Part shown: piece by piece, positions 10,451 to 20,910 of the stretch
Layout: each line of letters starts with the position of its first letter
Numbering within the stretch: the first letter of the stretch is position 1
Source of the DNA: Chionis minor
Taxonomy: Eukaryota; Chordata; Aves; Charadriiformes; Chionididae
Direction of reading: 5' to 3'
Length of the DNA stretch: 64,000 bases
Assembly: GCA_013398295.1 (NCBI GenBank)
Contig: VZSF01000114.1
Span: 303,522 to 367,521 of the forward strand
Notes under the pieces: model-generated
Told to the model about the DNA's origin: nothing
Seen by the model: the letters and a program-made list of their open reading frames with translations, nothing else
The model's database searches: none
Made by a program: the position numbers and the translations under genes

Positions 10451-12456
10451 AATGTTTTTATGAGCAATCAGTCTGGGTGAAAGGCACATAAGATACCTCA
10501 GAAACCTACAGGGTCCAGAGGCTTTGTCACTACTTAAAGAATTTGGACCTAGAGTGGGTGTCCCCTCAGAGTCTTGGAAGAGAAGGCATCCAGAAGGTCG
10601 TGTTGATCCAGCCACCCGAGGAGGGAAGAACCCTGAGGACTCATGAATGCCTAATGAGCCAAAGAGACACCCCTGCTTTTGGATATTGAATTGTGTTCCC
10701 TGTGGAACGAGGGAGTAAAATGAATACTGGTGCTGCACCTTGCATGTTATCCTGTGGTGTATTTTGGTGGGATGGAAAGAGTCACTTGGGAAAAATAAAG
10801 TGTGCTGAGTAATGCATGAGACATGGCTTGCCTCATCCCGTAATTCAATGTTTTGTGGCTCTCTGAAGAGTTACTGCTCCTCTTTTTGCATTGTACAGTT
10901 TATTGTTCTGCTTTCTGAGCTTGCGTACAACACGGATGTGCAGGAGCAAGCCAATATATTGTCATTGGTTAGTGAATGCCACTTGAAAACAGTGACAAAA
11001 TTACACTGTAGCTAGAAGTGCAACCGTGAGAACTGTGTTTTGGTATGAAGATAATGTCAAGCTGGAGTTAAATAGAATGCCAGTTTCTTTAGGGAGGGTA
11101 AATTTAATCAGGTGCTTGAAATCAAATTAAGGTGGAAGTAAGTTTGGAAAAACACAAGAATTACAATCCAGCTAATGACCTGAGGTAATACTGGCAAGAA
11201 ATTTGCTTTCACATTGTAAGATGAAAAATCGTTTCTCTAAGAGGGAGCTGCTTGTAGCTCGTGATTGCTCAGGGTAGTTCAGAGCCCAGCATTTCCTTGA
11301 GAGAACAATTACACTGTGCCACCCTTGCACCATTTACTTCCCCTCCGTTGGAGTGATACCAACAATTATTATACTGTGATCGAGCCTCTCGGTGTTTCTG
11401 CTGTAGCATTATTTTCTAACCTGGCTGTTAAGCTGGAAATGTTTTCTCAGCCCAACCTGAAACTGCCTCTGCAGCTGGTGGCCCATGAGTGATCCATAAG
11501 TGTCATACCTTCTGTAGAAACACAGGCACTCCTATGGCATGAGCTCTTGTAAGAAACATCTCTGCATCTTGGAACAGAAAACGTGTTCTGCATTTGGCTG
11601 CAACCTTGCTGCAGAGCGGGATTTGGATTTTAATGTAGACGTTATTCTGATTAACGTAGGTGAGTAGAGGGGCTTTATTCAGTGTGTTTGGAAGGGGCAA
11701 GGTCTTACCCTGCTGATTCCCTCCTGTCCAAAGGGAAGACTTTGAAGGAGTTGTGGCTCAAAGGTACTGCTGTTGTTCTCATCCCCGAAGGTGTGCCCTT
11801 CTGGCATAAATTTCTCTCTCTTACTGATGGAGAATTTGGAGATGGTGGCCAGAAGCTACAGCCAGGGTTCAGTAGGAAGGGGAAAAGTGCTGCTCTGATA
11901 TTTCCTGGAATTGCATTTAACTTAAACCAGCACGGTGTCTTGATCTTCTGTGACCTTTACCCATTAGGAGTTATTAGCTAATTGAATTCAGAAGGTAACT
12001 CCCTGACTGTTTTCAAACTAAATTAACTTGCTTCAAGGGACCAACTCATGTTTGTATTTCCACAGAGATAATGAGTTTAGGCTTCAACTGAAACCTTGCC
12101 AGATAATGAGGAAAAAATAAATCAATGACCTCACTCTTATCTGGTCTTAACAGGCAGGCTTTCCTTTGCTAAAAATGACCCTGAAATGGTCTGGATTGAT
12201 TCACGCAAATACCGAGTCCCGGGTCCTGCTAAGCAGAGCTGTCCTGGGGAATGCTTTGCTCCGCAAGGAGATTTAATCTGAACATCACCAAAGGTGCAAG
12301 TATTTGAAATGCAGCTTTTCTTAGGGTCAAAGCAAATGCTTCTGAGAAATTCAAATGAGCAGTAAGATAAAGAGTTAAGGAGGAAATTAGCTCAATACTA
12401 ATTAGCGGGAAAGAAACCTATTCTTACACTTGTGCCTGGGACCGAACAATCTCCAC
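10451..12456. other. Unique non-coding sequence, nothing recognised
   Basis: Short frames of up to 100 codons on both strands without motifs. AT-rich from 10.8 kb on. No repeat recognised. Confidence 0.4.
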
Positions 12457-12504
12457 AGGCATATACTTCTCTGATTATCCATAGACATATGCTTCTCTGA
12501 TTAT
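12457..12504. repeat. Short imperfect tandem duplication, period 26
   Basis: AGGCATATACTTCTCTGATTAT at 12457-12478 recurs as AGACATATGCTTCTCTGATTAT at 12483-12504 with two substitutions. Confidence 0.85.
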
Positions 12505-13125
12505 TTAATTACCTGGCATTGTTAAATAAGAAATGCTTTTCAGATGTTAAAGGGAGATCATTGCCTGGTGAGAATGGGTGTAGCTGCGCTGGTGGAGATC
12601 TTTCCTTTGGTACCTTGATTAATGGAAGAAGTAGACAGCTCAGCAACGTGCCCCTCCAACAGTGCAGACCTCCTTACTCTCTATGTGGATCTCTCAAATG
12701 AAGGCTTAAATCTTCAGGTAATAAATGTGATTAATAAGCATTTAACAGAATATATCAGGCAATCTATTCAAGTACGCAGAGGTAAGAGGCAGGGGTTTTT
12801 AATTACTGGTAAAGAATCTGTAAAACCTACTGTTAAAGCCCAAATAAGAAGATTGAAATTTTATAGTAGCAATAGCAGTAGTACTCGCAGCAACCATTTT
12901 GGTCTAATAAAAGATGTGACATTTTAGGAGAGATGGCATCTTTTATTAAATCAGTTGATACAGGTTTTATAGTATCACTGCTTCTTTTAATGTTATAATG
13001 TTAACTTTATAGGAAAAAGTGCCCCTAGCCAAAACTTACGCCTTTCTGCTCAAACACAGGTAAATACTGATATTCTACCCAGAGAGAGACTTTTTCAGTG
13101 CTTTCAGGTGAATGACTAATCAAAT
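12505..13125. other. Unique sequence; a 101-codon frame of doubtful meaning
   Basis: A plus-strand frame runs 12622-12927. Within it, CTTCAG at 12713-12718 is followed by GTAATA, a weak donor. The first 32 codons (C-P-S-N-S-A-D-L-L-T-L-Y-V-D-L…) look protein-like in composition but match no family I recognise; the rest is Lys/Ser-rich, as expected of random AT-rich DNA. Confidence 0.2.
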
Positions 13126-14040
13126 AGGAACTGCTTCAAGAAGGGGGCATCTGCATCGAAGTGCAGCCAGTTGGCAGACGCTACATGGGAGCAGTGGTTG
13201 ATACACCAGATGGTTGTGCTGCCGTTTAGAGGGACCTCAACTAGTTGGAGAAATGAGCTAACAGGAACATCATGAGATCCAGCAAAGGGAAAGGCCAAGT
13301 CCTGCCTTTGGGGAGGAATAACCTCAGGCACCAGTACACACTGGCTGTAAAGAACCAGTTTGCAGTAAAGGACCTGGGGGTACAGGTGGACACCCAGTTG
13401 AACATGAGCCAGCAATGTGCCCTTGCAGCAAAGAAGGCCAATGGTGTCTTGTGCTGCATCAGACAAAGTGTTGCTAGCAAGTTGAGAGAAGCAATCCTTC
13501 CCCTCTACTCAGCACTGCTGAGACACAGCTGGAGTTCTGGGTCCAGCTCTGGGCTCTCCAGTATGAGAGACATGGACATACTGGGGAGAGTCCAGTGAAG
13601 GGCCGTGAAGATGATTAAAGGGCTGGAGCATCTGACATAGGAGTACAGACTGAGAGCGCTGGGTATGCTCAGCCTGGAGAAGAAAAGGCTCAGGGTGGAC
13701 CTCATCAATGTGTCTAAAAACCTGATGGGGGGCATAAAAAGATGGAGCCAGACTCTTCTCATTGGTCCCTGGTGACAGAATGAGAGGCACAAACAGGAAT
13801 GCAGGAAATTTCATTTAAATGTAAGATTTATTTTTTATTTTTTAATTTTTTTTTTTTTTCTGTGAGGGTGATCCACACTGGCACAGGCTTCCCAGAGAGG
13901 TTGTGGAGTCTCCATCCTTGGAAATAATCAAAACCTGACTGGACACAGCCCTGAGCAACTGTGTCTTGCTGACCCTGCTCTGAGCACAGGGTTGACTGGT
14001 TGGTCTGCCTTCCAACCTCAACCAGTTTGTGATTTTGTGA
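13126..14040 (+). mobile_element. CR1 LINE, ~0.9 kb: end of ORF2 and 3' UTR
   Basis: Plus-strand translation around 13360-13560 gives LGVQVDTQLNMSQQCALAAK and VASKLREAILPLYSALLR, characteristic of the C-terminal part of CR1 ORF2 downstream of the RT core. After a frame-breaking stop near 13598 the homology continues (GLEHL, then LSLEKKRL at about 13670-13695), so the copy is inactive. The 3' UTR includes CACTGGCACAGGCTTCCCAG and GAGGTTGTGGAGTCTCCATC, with a terminal TTCCAACCTC…TTGTGATTTTGTGA. An internal T-rich expansion at 13828-13859 interrupts the 3' UTR. The full element would be about 4.5 kb; this copy is 5'-truncated at an approximate point. Confidence 0.9.
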
Positions 14041-14405
14041 ACCTGGAATACATTTTTACTCAGTGGTTAGGACCTTCTCATGGGAATGGGAGCAGAGAAC
14101 AGAGCCCAGGTGTAGAGCTGTAGGGATAGTTGAAGAAGACTCCAAAAAGTGTTTCTCTCTATTGAATCAAACTGGGCTCCTCAAGACCCTTAGCATTTTG
14201 CCCTTTTCCTGAAAATCCTCACAGTCTCATGCAGCCTTCAGACCACTTCCTTCCTTGGGACTGTCCATGATTCCAGATTTATCAACCTACCACCCATGCA
14301 AACTGTGAAAGATTGGCCTTTGGCTGTAAGTGACCTGCACTCAGAGCAATCTTCACTTGTGATACAGTTTTGTAAATACTAATGCTAGCTTTCCATATCT
14401 TTTAA
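14041..14405. other. Spacer between two CR1 copies of opposite orientation
   Basis: About 365 bases of sequence in which no repeat or open frame was recognised. The flanking CR1 tails point towards each other (3' ends facing). Confidence 0.5.
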
Positions 14406-14812
14406 GATCATAGAGTCATTTAGGTTGGAAAAGATCTTTAAGATCGTCAAATCCAACAGTAAACCTAACTGCCAAGTCCACCACTAAACCATGTCCCTCA
14501 GCATCACATCTACACATCTTTAAAATACCTCCGGGGTGGTGACTCAACCACTTCCCTGGGAAGCCTGTTCCAACGCTTCACAACCCTTTCTGTGAAATTT
14601 TTTTCCTAAAATCCATCCTAAACCTCTGTCACACAACTTGAGGCCATTTCCTCTTGTCCTATTGCTTGTTGCTTGGGAGAAGAGACTGACCCTCACCTCT
14701 CTACAACCTCCTTTCAGGTAGCTGTAGAGAGCAATAAGGTCTCCCCTCAGCCTCCTTTTCTCCAGGCTAAACAACCCCAGTTCCCTCAGCTGCTTCTCAG
14801 AAGACTTGTGCT
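14406..14812 (-). mobile_element. CR1 LINE, 5'-truncated, minus strand
   Basis: On the plus strand it opens with GATCATAGAGTCATTTAGG, the reverse complement of a CR1 tail, and continues through CCCTGGGAAGCCTGTTCCAA and CTTGAGGCCATTTCCTCTTG to CCTTTTCTCCAGGCTAAACA. The minus-strand frame at 14544-14774 ([22 protein letters not shown]) is the end of CR1 ORF2 read into the 3' UTR. It differs in subfamily-specific sites from the plus-strand copy at 13126-14040. Confidence 0.93.
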
Positions 14813-16283
14813 TTAGATGTCACAAGGGAGGCAGAAAAAAATTTCCAGCTTCTCTTAATCAGTGCTTATTAAGAAAATACCTTCTTGACCAATGCGAAAT
14901 CCAGTTGCTGTCCCTCAGTGATGCACAACCTGACTGTCACTGTCCTCTTGGTGCGCGGAGAAGCAGCTGAGGCTAATCTGTCCTGTCCTGGACCTAAAGC
15001 AGGGTGGTGGCTTCCCACTGGAATGCTTGTGCAATCATCCTTTGCCCTGGGTGTACTGAGCTTCTGTTGTGTCCCTAAACCCCCATGGGCTGATTTATCC
15101 TCAAGTGGCCCCGGTGGTGCCGCCTGCAAATGGCAGAAGCAGTGAGGCACGCAAACGGACAGATGCTGAGGTTTGTAAATCCTGGTGGGAGCCCAGGTTT
15201 GAGGTAGTCCCCGTCTGCTCATCACTGCGTGGGCAAGCTCAAGGACTGAACTTTAAGCACCAGAGGAGCTTTAAGGCTGAAAAAGCAGGTGCTTGTAGAC
15301 AGGCGTGTAGCACTGGACAACGAGTGTGCGAGTGAGACAGACCCTCACTCTTTCATTGTTGAGGCTCTCGGTATCGGACTGAAGTGCCTGCAGGGGTCAG
15401 TAGATAGCTAATTTCCACCTAATCCCATCACAGATAGATTGGTTGGGGGGTTTGGTGTGTTTTGGGTTTTTTTTTTCCCCCACCTAAGGGAAATACCTGC
15501 CTGTTCTGCAAGTGCAGAAATGCCCAAGTCGTCGATTGTCACATTTGTCGCAGACCGGGAGCCGTTACAGTAGTGTGAGCACCATCTTTCACCTCACCTG
15601 GCTCAGGTACTGTGGTGGCTGCATTGTTTTTTGGGAGCCGGTAGGTGTTGTGCTGGCTTAGATATGCTGCCTCAGCAGTTTCGGCATTATGCCTTGGAGC
15701 ACTAGCAGCATGGCCAAAAGGATGAACGAACCTATTAGGGAGGTGGTTTGATGTAAGCATAAAATTAGTTAATTGTAACAACATCGTGGGATAAAGTAAC
15801 ATGGAGAGAACGCTTCCATAAAATAAATCAGATATGGAAATTAAATCCCATGACTCTAGGCTGAAAACGTTCTGTGTAATGCATTTTATTTTCCAAGTAT
15901 TGCGGTGGAAATTTTTCTTTTGAAATGGACATTTTTTTTAAACATCTTGTGATGAAAGAAATTACATTAAAATATAATCGCCCTATTTAAAATCTTTTTA
16001 TCCTTTTATAGTTTGTTTCTGTAGAAATTAAGAGAAATGTAAGATCAAAAAAGCAGATGTTTGAAAAGCTGCTTTGGGTCATTGTCTTGAAGCAGTTGCC
16101 ATAGCTCCTAAGTGACAACATGAAGACCTTTATATAGTCAGAGTGCTGTAGGAGTGTGAGAACTGAGGCTTGAACTTCATGAGACTTGTAGGAGATTTTC
16201 TGCCAAGAAAAGTGAAGGCCTGAGTCCCTGCATCTGGTGGAGATCCAGTCAGAGACCACACAGAATGCAATATGTGAACACAT
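14813..16283. other. Unique non-coding sequence
   Basis: GC-richer at 14.9-15.3 kb with overlapping frames on both strands; AT-rich afterwards. No repeat or gene recognised. Confidence 0.4.
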
Positions 16284-16299
16284 AAAAAAAAAAAAAAAA
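16284..16299. repeat. Poly(A), 16 bases
   Basis: Simple homopolymer. The 5' flank was not recognised as a retroposed gene. Confidence 0.9.
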
Positions 16300-17735
16300 G
16301 CAAGGAAAACCATATTTGTGGTGAAGTTCATAAGAAATTGGCTTCTATTTGATTCTAAATTTGATTAAACAGATAATTTTATCAAAGAGTCAAAGCTGAT
16401 CTATTCAGCTGGATAACATCTCCACACAGAGGCAGAATATTTATCTAATACATGAACCACAACCACAACTCTCATTATAATGCTTTCATCTCAGTTTTAA
16501 GTTGTCTTGTGGTAACCAAACACTTCCTGTCCTTTCCTGTAAGCCATTGTCCTGCCGTATAACACAGTCCACTCAACAACCAGGGCTCCATCAATTTTAT
16601 CAATGGTCATCAATTATCAGCAATTACAGATGACAATTCCCCAGTCTCAGGACAGCTGAAAATACATGAGTAATTTTGTGTGTTATTTGAGGTGTGTTTC
16701 CTTCCTGTATGAAGCTTATGTCAGCTCGCAGATGTGCACACTTAGACCTCAAGCACAAACACATCTGGTCCCCTTCTCATTTCAGGTCCTGAAACGAAAA
16801 AAGGTTGAATTATCCCAAATGGTAAGATGGAATGTCAAAACTTATGAAAAAGGAAAATTTGTATTCCTGTGGCTCTGGGCTTTGTGTCCGGGTGCCCTGC
16901 AGCCTACTAAGGTGTCAGCACTCAGTGTAGCCTTTCCCACACTTGAGATATTCGTAACCGCTTGCTCTCTCTCTGTCATGTGTAACCTGGTTTCGTAAGA
17001 GTTGGGAGTTTTTTCAACAGCCTTTCCTTCACAGGCAGCAGTAATGACGTCTTTCTCTTCCACCCACACCCTATTTTCTGGAAACATGCAGGGACTTAGT
17101 ATCTTTCAGGCTTCTTGCTTGTCTTATTAGATCAAAATTGGCCAACGAGCTCACAAAAGGTTAGGGAAGACATACAAACAAAACCCAAACAAATGCAGTT
17201 GCAGACACCAAGATCCTTGTTTTCTCAAGAAATGTTAGTGTTTTAACATTCCCTCTTAAAATAAGAACCAAAGCTGACTGAAGGAATGTCTGGAAAGAAA
17301 CAGTGCTTTTCTGCTCACGCAGTTCTTCAGACCCGGAGACCTTCAGGTCAGGTCAGTGGCTGAAGGAGTCTGGCTGTTGGTGTTAAGGTCTCCTCTCCCA
17401 TGCTTGATCAGTTCGGGCAAGTCTGAACATCACCCTGTCCCTGGTGACCCACTGTGGGGGCTTCGTAGGTTTCCTCTCATGTCTGCAACCTTTGCTGACT
17501 CTCCCTTGCTCTGCATTTCCTGGTGGTTTTGGTTTTAATGTCTACCAGGGTGTATCCACTCTGAGCTGAAGGAGGACATCATTAATGCGTGTCGATGTGG
17601 AAAAATGTTCTACAAATTTAGTCCTTTAACAAACTATTCAAGATTTTGCTTTCCTCAGCAGCTTGCTTGCAATGATCTTCCTTTCTCCCCCTTCCCACTC
17701 CCGAATATCACAAGCCTGAATAGATGAAAGCACTG
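16300..17735. other. Unique non-coding sequence, nothing recognised
   Basis: AT-rich. A 110-codon plus-strand frame at 16666-16998 overlaps an antisense frame and has no motif. No repeat recognised. Confidence 0.4.
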
Positions 17736-17908
17736 GAAGTGCTTTGAAGATCATTTAATACTGTTGATTTGCCCATAATAGGTCAGAAAGTATTGCTGCT
17801 GTTTCCAGAATGTCTGTCTGGAGGAGATGTCCTCCAGAAAAAAGCAGGTGCTGCTAAAAAAATCAGAACTTGGTGTCTGAGAAAACAGTAAAAAGAGCAA
17901 AAAAAAAG
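17736..17908 (+). repeat. Unclassified ~174-bp duplicated segment, copy 1
   Basis: Starts GAAGTGCTTTGAAGATC and ends in GAGC followed by nine A residues. Duplicated at +1424 (19160-19332) with one substitution (T at 17889 versus C at 19313) and a one-base difference in the A run. It contains a perfect 9-bp stem, 4-base loop hairpin at 17817-17838 (TCTGGAGGA / TCCTCCAGA). Confidence 0.9.
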
Positions 17909-17909
17909 A

Positions 17910-19159
17910 GCTGGTATCCAAACAGTTAGGGGAAAAAGACTTCCGTAACTGCTGCTGGCATCAAACATTTTCCCTTGGAGGCTTTAAACTGGGCCACCCT
18001 TTATTCTTCCTCTTCCAGCTACTGAGTTTCCAAGTGCAGGCATTCTGTGCCGGCAGTAACTCCCCGCTGATGGTCACACACCGGAGCTGTAATCACTCAC
18101 TGCTTGCCTAGATGGGGTCTGGATACTCTTTTAGCCACAGCAGCATCTCATCTCTGGTGCCAGATGGGTCTTTTCAGGCACCTTCAACACTGTCCTCTAA
18201 AATACTGGCCAGCAAACCTTGGCTGCCTCCTGTCCTTGCCCCAGAGCCCCGCCCAGCTGCTGGGACTGGTGGGAGGAAAAAGTCTGGTGTGGCTCCCAGC
18301 AAACCACTGACCAAAGCGGCAGCCCAGTCTTGGGTCCCAACAGGGGCTCTCCTTTTATACAACCACATGCTTAAAATAATGGTAGCTTGAGATTTTATCA
18401 GAGAGTGTAGGGGGGTGTACGTTCCGGAAACAGCTGTGCTCGTGCAGGTTGTTACTGCCGTGTGGGAAGTCTCGGAGCTCGGGCTCTAAGGTTTCATTTT
18501 GCTTAAGAATAATGGAAGTGAAATGAAATAATAGTGCTTAAATAATTTTCTCTAGGCTTTTTCCTTTTTGTGGGGGAAATTAAGAAGTGTATTTTAAATT
18601 CTAAAGCAGAAAGGATGTTTCTTCTCAGAATTACCTGAAGATGTGATTTTGGACCACTTTGGTCCCAAAGTCAAGGTTGCTTGTCTCGTAATTCCTGCCA
18701 GCTCCTTGTGCTATGTAAAGCAGAGACTGTCAGCTTGAAGGCAGCAGATGATTACAGATGCTGTAATATTGAACTTTCAGTGGTACTTTTGGAAGAAAAT
18801 CAGACATAGTCTTATAGGTTGTTAGACTTTAGGTGGTTTGGTGTACCATCAAAATGACATCACAGCAGCTAGCTACAAGTTACTGAAGTTACACCAATTT
18901 AACGTGGAGTCAGTACTCATAATTGTGTTCAAATTCAGATTTAATAATGTCCATATTTGCAATACCGTAAATGTGAAAATGAATTTGGCTGAAAGAGTGC
19001 CAGTGTGAAGCAGCATATAATTTTGTTTTTGTTTGTGCTGTACTCCACGTAATTACTGCAATTATGCATATTAGGCTGTTCTGTGTAATGGCACCAGAAG
19101 GTAGGTAATTTTGTCAATAACTGGCTGTAGCAGCTTATATACATTTTGCACCATCCACA
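17910..19159. other. Unique sequence between the two duplicated segments
   Basis: A GC-richer section at 18.0-18.4 kb carries overlapping frames of 60-92 codons on both strands, with no recognised family. The remainder is AT-rich. Confidence 0.4.
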
Positions 19160-19332
19160 GAAGTGCTTTGAAGATCATTTAATACTGTTGATTTGCCCAT
19201 AATAGGTCAGAAAGTATTGCTGCTGTTTCCAGAATGTCTGTCTGGAGGAGATGTCCTCCAGAAAAAAGCAGGTGCTGCTAAAAAAATCAGAACTTGGTGT
19301 CTGAGAAAACAGCAAAAAGAGCAAAAAAAAAA
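19160..19332 (+). repeat. Unclassified ~174-bp duplicated segment, copy 2, ending in A10
   Basis: Same orientation as copy 1. The copy stops at its A run (19323-19332) and then reads GGGTGCACATTTTC. TGCAC occurs on both sides (5' flank at 19147-19151, 3' flank near 19335), but it is not directly abutting on the left, so a target-site duplication is only suggested. The hairpin is at 19241-19262. Confidence 0.9.
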
Positions 19333-20137
19333 GGGTGCACATTTTCAAAAAAGGTAAAAATCTTTAATTAGCTGATAGGGCTACGATCAGTATAATGTGA
19401 CAAGCAGCTGCAACAGCTTTGAAATCCTTAGAGGTGTATTTTGGTTCAGATTATACCTTGCATAAGAAATTGCAAATATACTCAATGCCATTTACTTTTT
19501 CAGTAGAACAAGTTTAGATCGCGATTCTTTGATGAACTAACAGGGGAGCTTAATTTGAAAATGGGTCTGAGCAGAAGCACATTGATAACGGAGAAAACAA
19601 GGAGGGGAGGGAATGCAGGTGGGAAAGTCGGCGCCAGGCAGGGTGAGGTAGGTATGGAGTGAGGTGCTACCTGGGTAAACTCAGAGGTTCAAAGGAAAGT
19701 TGGCATTTAGGAGATGGTTCCTTCAGATGGTCAGGAAAAATAATTGAAAATTGCCTTTTGTGCTGTGTGAGATATGTCAGCGGGAGCCCTCAGTCATTTT
19801 CCGGATGTATTTTGTGCCCAGGAAAATGGGGCCACGGCATGGAGGCCAGCTTTCCTGCAGCTCTGGCTCCGTGTGGCCACCCACCCAGTTGCACTGGGGG
19901 AGCCTTTCTCAGCACCGAAAAACCTGACTGAGTAGCTGCCCAGGGAGCCAGCCCTGTGCCTCTACTTGAGGCAGGGGTTTCAGGGTGGTGGTCTGCAGAC
20001 GCCGCCACTGGGGAGAGCCTTGCGCGTGGTGGACCTGTACGCTGGTCCCGTGCTCTCTGTGAGCAGCGACCTGCTGGCGACAAGCCATTTCCACAGCTGC
20101 GTCGCTCTCCCTCGGCACGATGGAAATCACACGAGGC
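19333..20137. other. Unique sequence, GC-rich with scattered CpG from 19.8 kb
   Basis: Overlapping frames on both strands at 19.66-20.33 kb (up to 151 codons antisense) occupy several phases and share no known protein signature. This is the expected behaviour of GC-rich non-coding DNA. Confidence 0.4.
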
Positions 20138-20154
20138 TTTTTTTTTTTTTTTTT
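20138..20154. repeat. Poly(T), 17 bases
   Basis: Homopolymer followed by a short C run; it encodes the Phe/Lys stretches seen in both strands' open frames. Confidence 0.9.
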
Positions 20155-20690
20155 CCCCCTGCCGAAAGACAGACGGGTGGATGGGTAGTGACTCATTTGT
20201 CAGAAAAGTTTGGAAACTAGTCGCTGAAAGCAAAAGTGGAGGCATCTGGGGAGATGAGCAGGGCAGCGGGTATAAAGCTGTCGTGATCCGCTTCTCTGTG
20301 TTATGCTCCGCGCACTCGTCAAATTAGGACTCCGTTCTGTGGGAAGGGACGCCTGAGTGACACCGCTGGCTAGATGCATTAAAAATGTCCTCAGCCCCGG
20401 CGAAGCAGGAATGCTGCCGCTAGATAAGAGCGGTTTCTCTGAGAGGATCCGCTCCTGCTTTATGTCTCCTCGGGTTGAATGGACTCACTCTGAAAGTACA
20501 AGCCGCATGAAAAATTTCAATGTCATTTTTAGCTCTGCTTCAACAGGCATAGTTTGGCAGGGCTGATTGAAGATACGCGGTCTGTGCGGGGTACGCTGTT
20601 ATTTATCATGTATTGATCTGGCAATAATAACCCGTGCGTTCCTGAGATTTAAGGCTTGTGACTCCCTTCTTGTTTGGTAAAACTGACCTG
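20155..20690. other. Unique sequence, possible conserved non-coding DNA
   Basis: Low-repeat sequence with scattered CpG and no recognised coding frame. Nothing more can be shown from one sequence. Confidence 0.25.
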
Positions 20691-20910
20691 CCACTTGCAG
20701 TTCATTCAAAATGCAGCAGCACACCTTATCGCAGATTTGAGCTAGCACATTCATCCTGCTCTGTTTTCTTTTTTTTGCCCAAATCAGAGTGGTTATAAAT
20801 ATATATGCCTCCAAAAGGGACCAGAATTGGTTGTATCCTCTCCTCAGTCTCGGTTTGATGGGACGGTGTACTCGCATGCCGTGTGGGATTCTGGGCTTTG
20901 CCGCCATGCT
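20691..20910 (+). mobile_element. Possible LINE (L2/CR1-like) reverse-transcriptase C-terminal remnant
   Basis: In the plus strand from 20700 the frame reads FIQNAAAHLIADLS-stop-HIHPALF. This resembles the Q-N-A-A-A-R-L-x…H-I-x-P-x-L segment found after the RT core of L2/CR1-clade LINEs. The match is short and interrupted by a stop, so it may be coincidence. Confidence 0.3.

Noticed and set aside
13505..13814. Two minus-strand frames of 95 and 101 codons
   Set aside because: They are antisense to the CR1 ORF2 remnant.
14544..14774. Minus-strand 76-codon frame beginning [12 protein letters not shown]
   Set aside because: It is real homology, but to the end of CR1 ORF2; counted as part of the mobile element, not as a gene.
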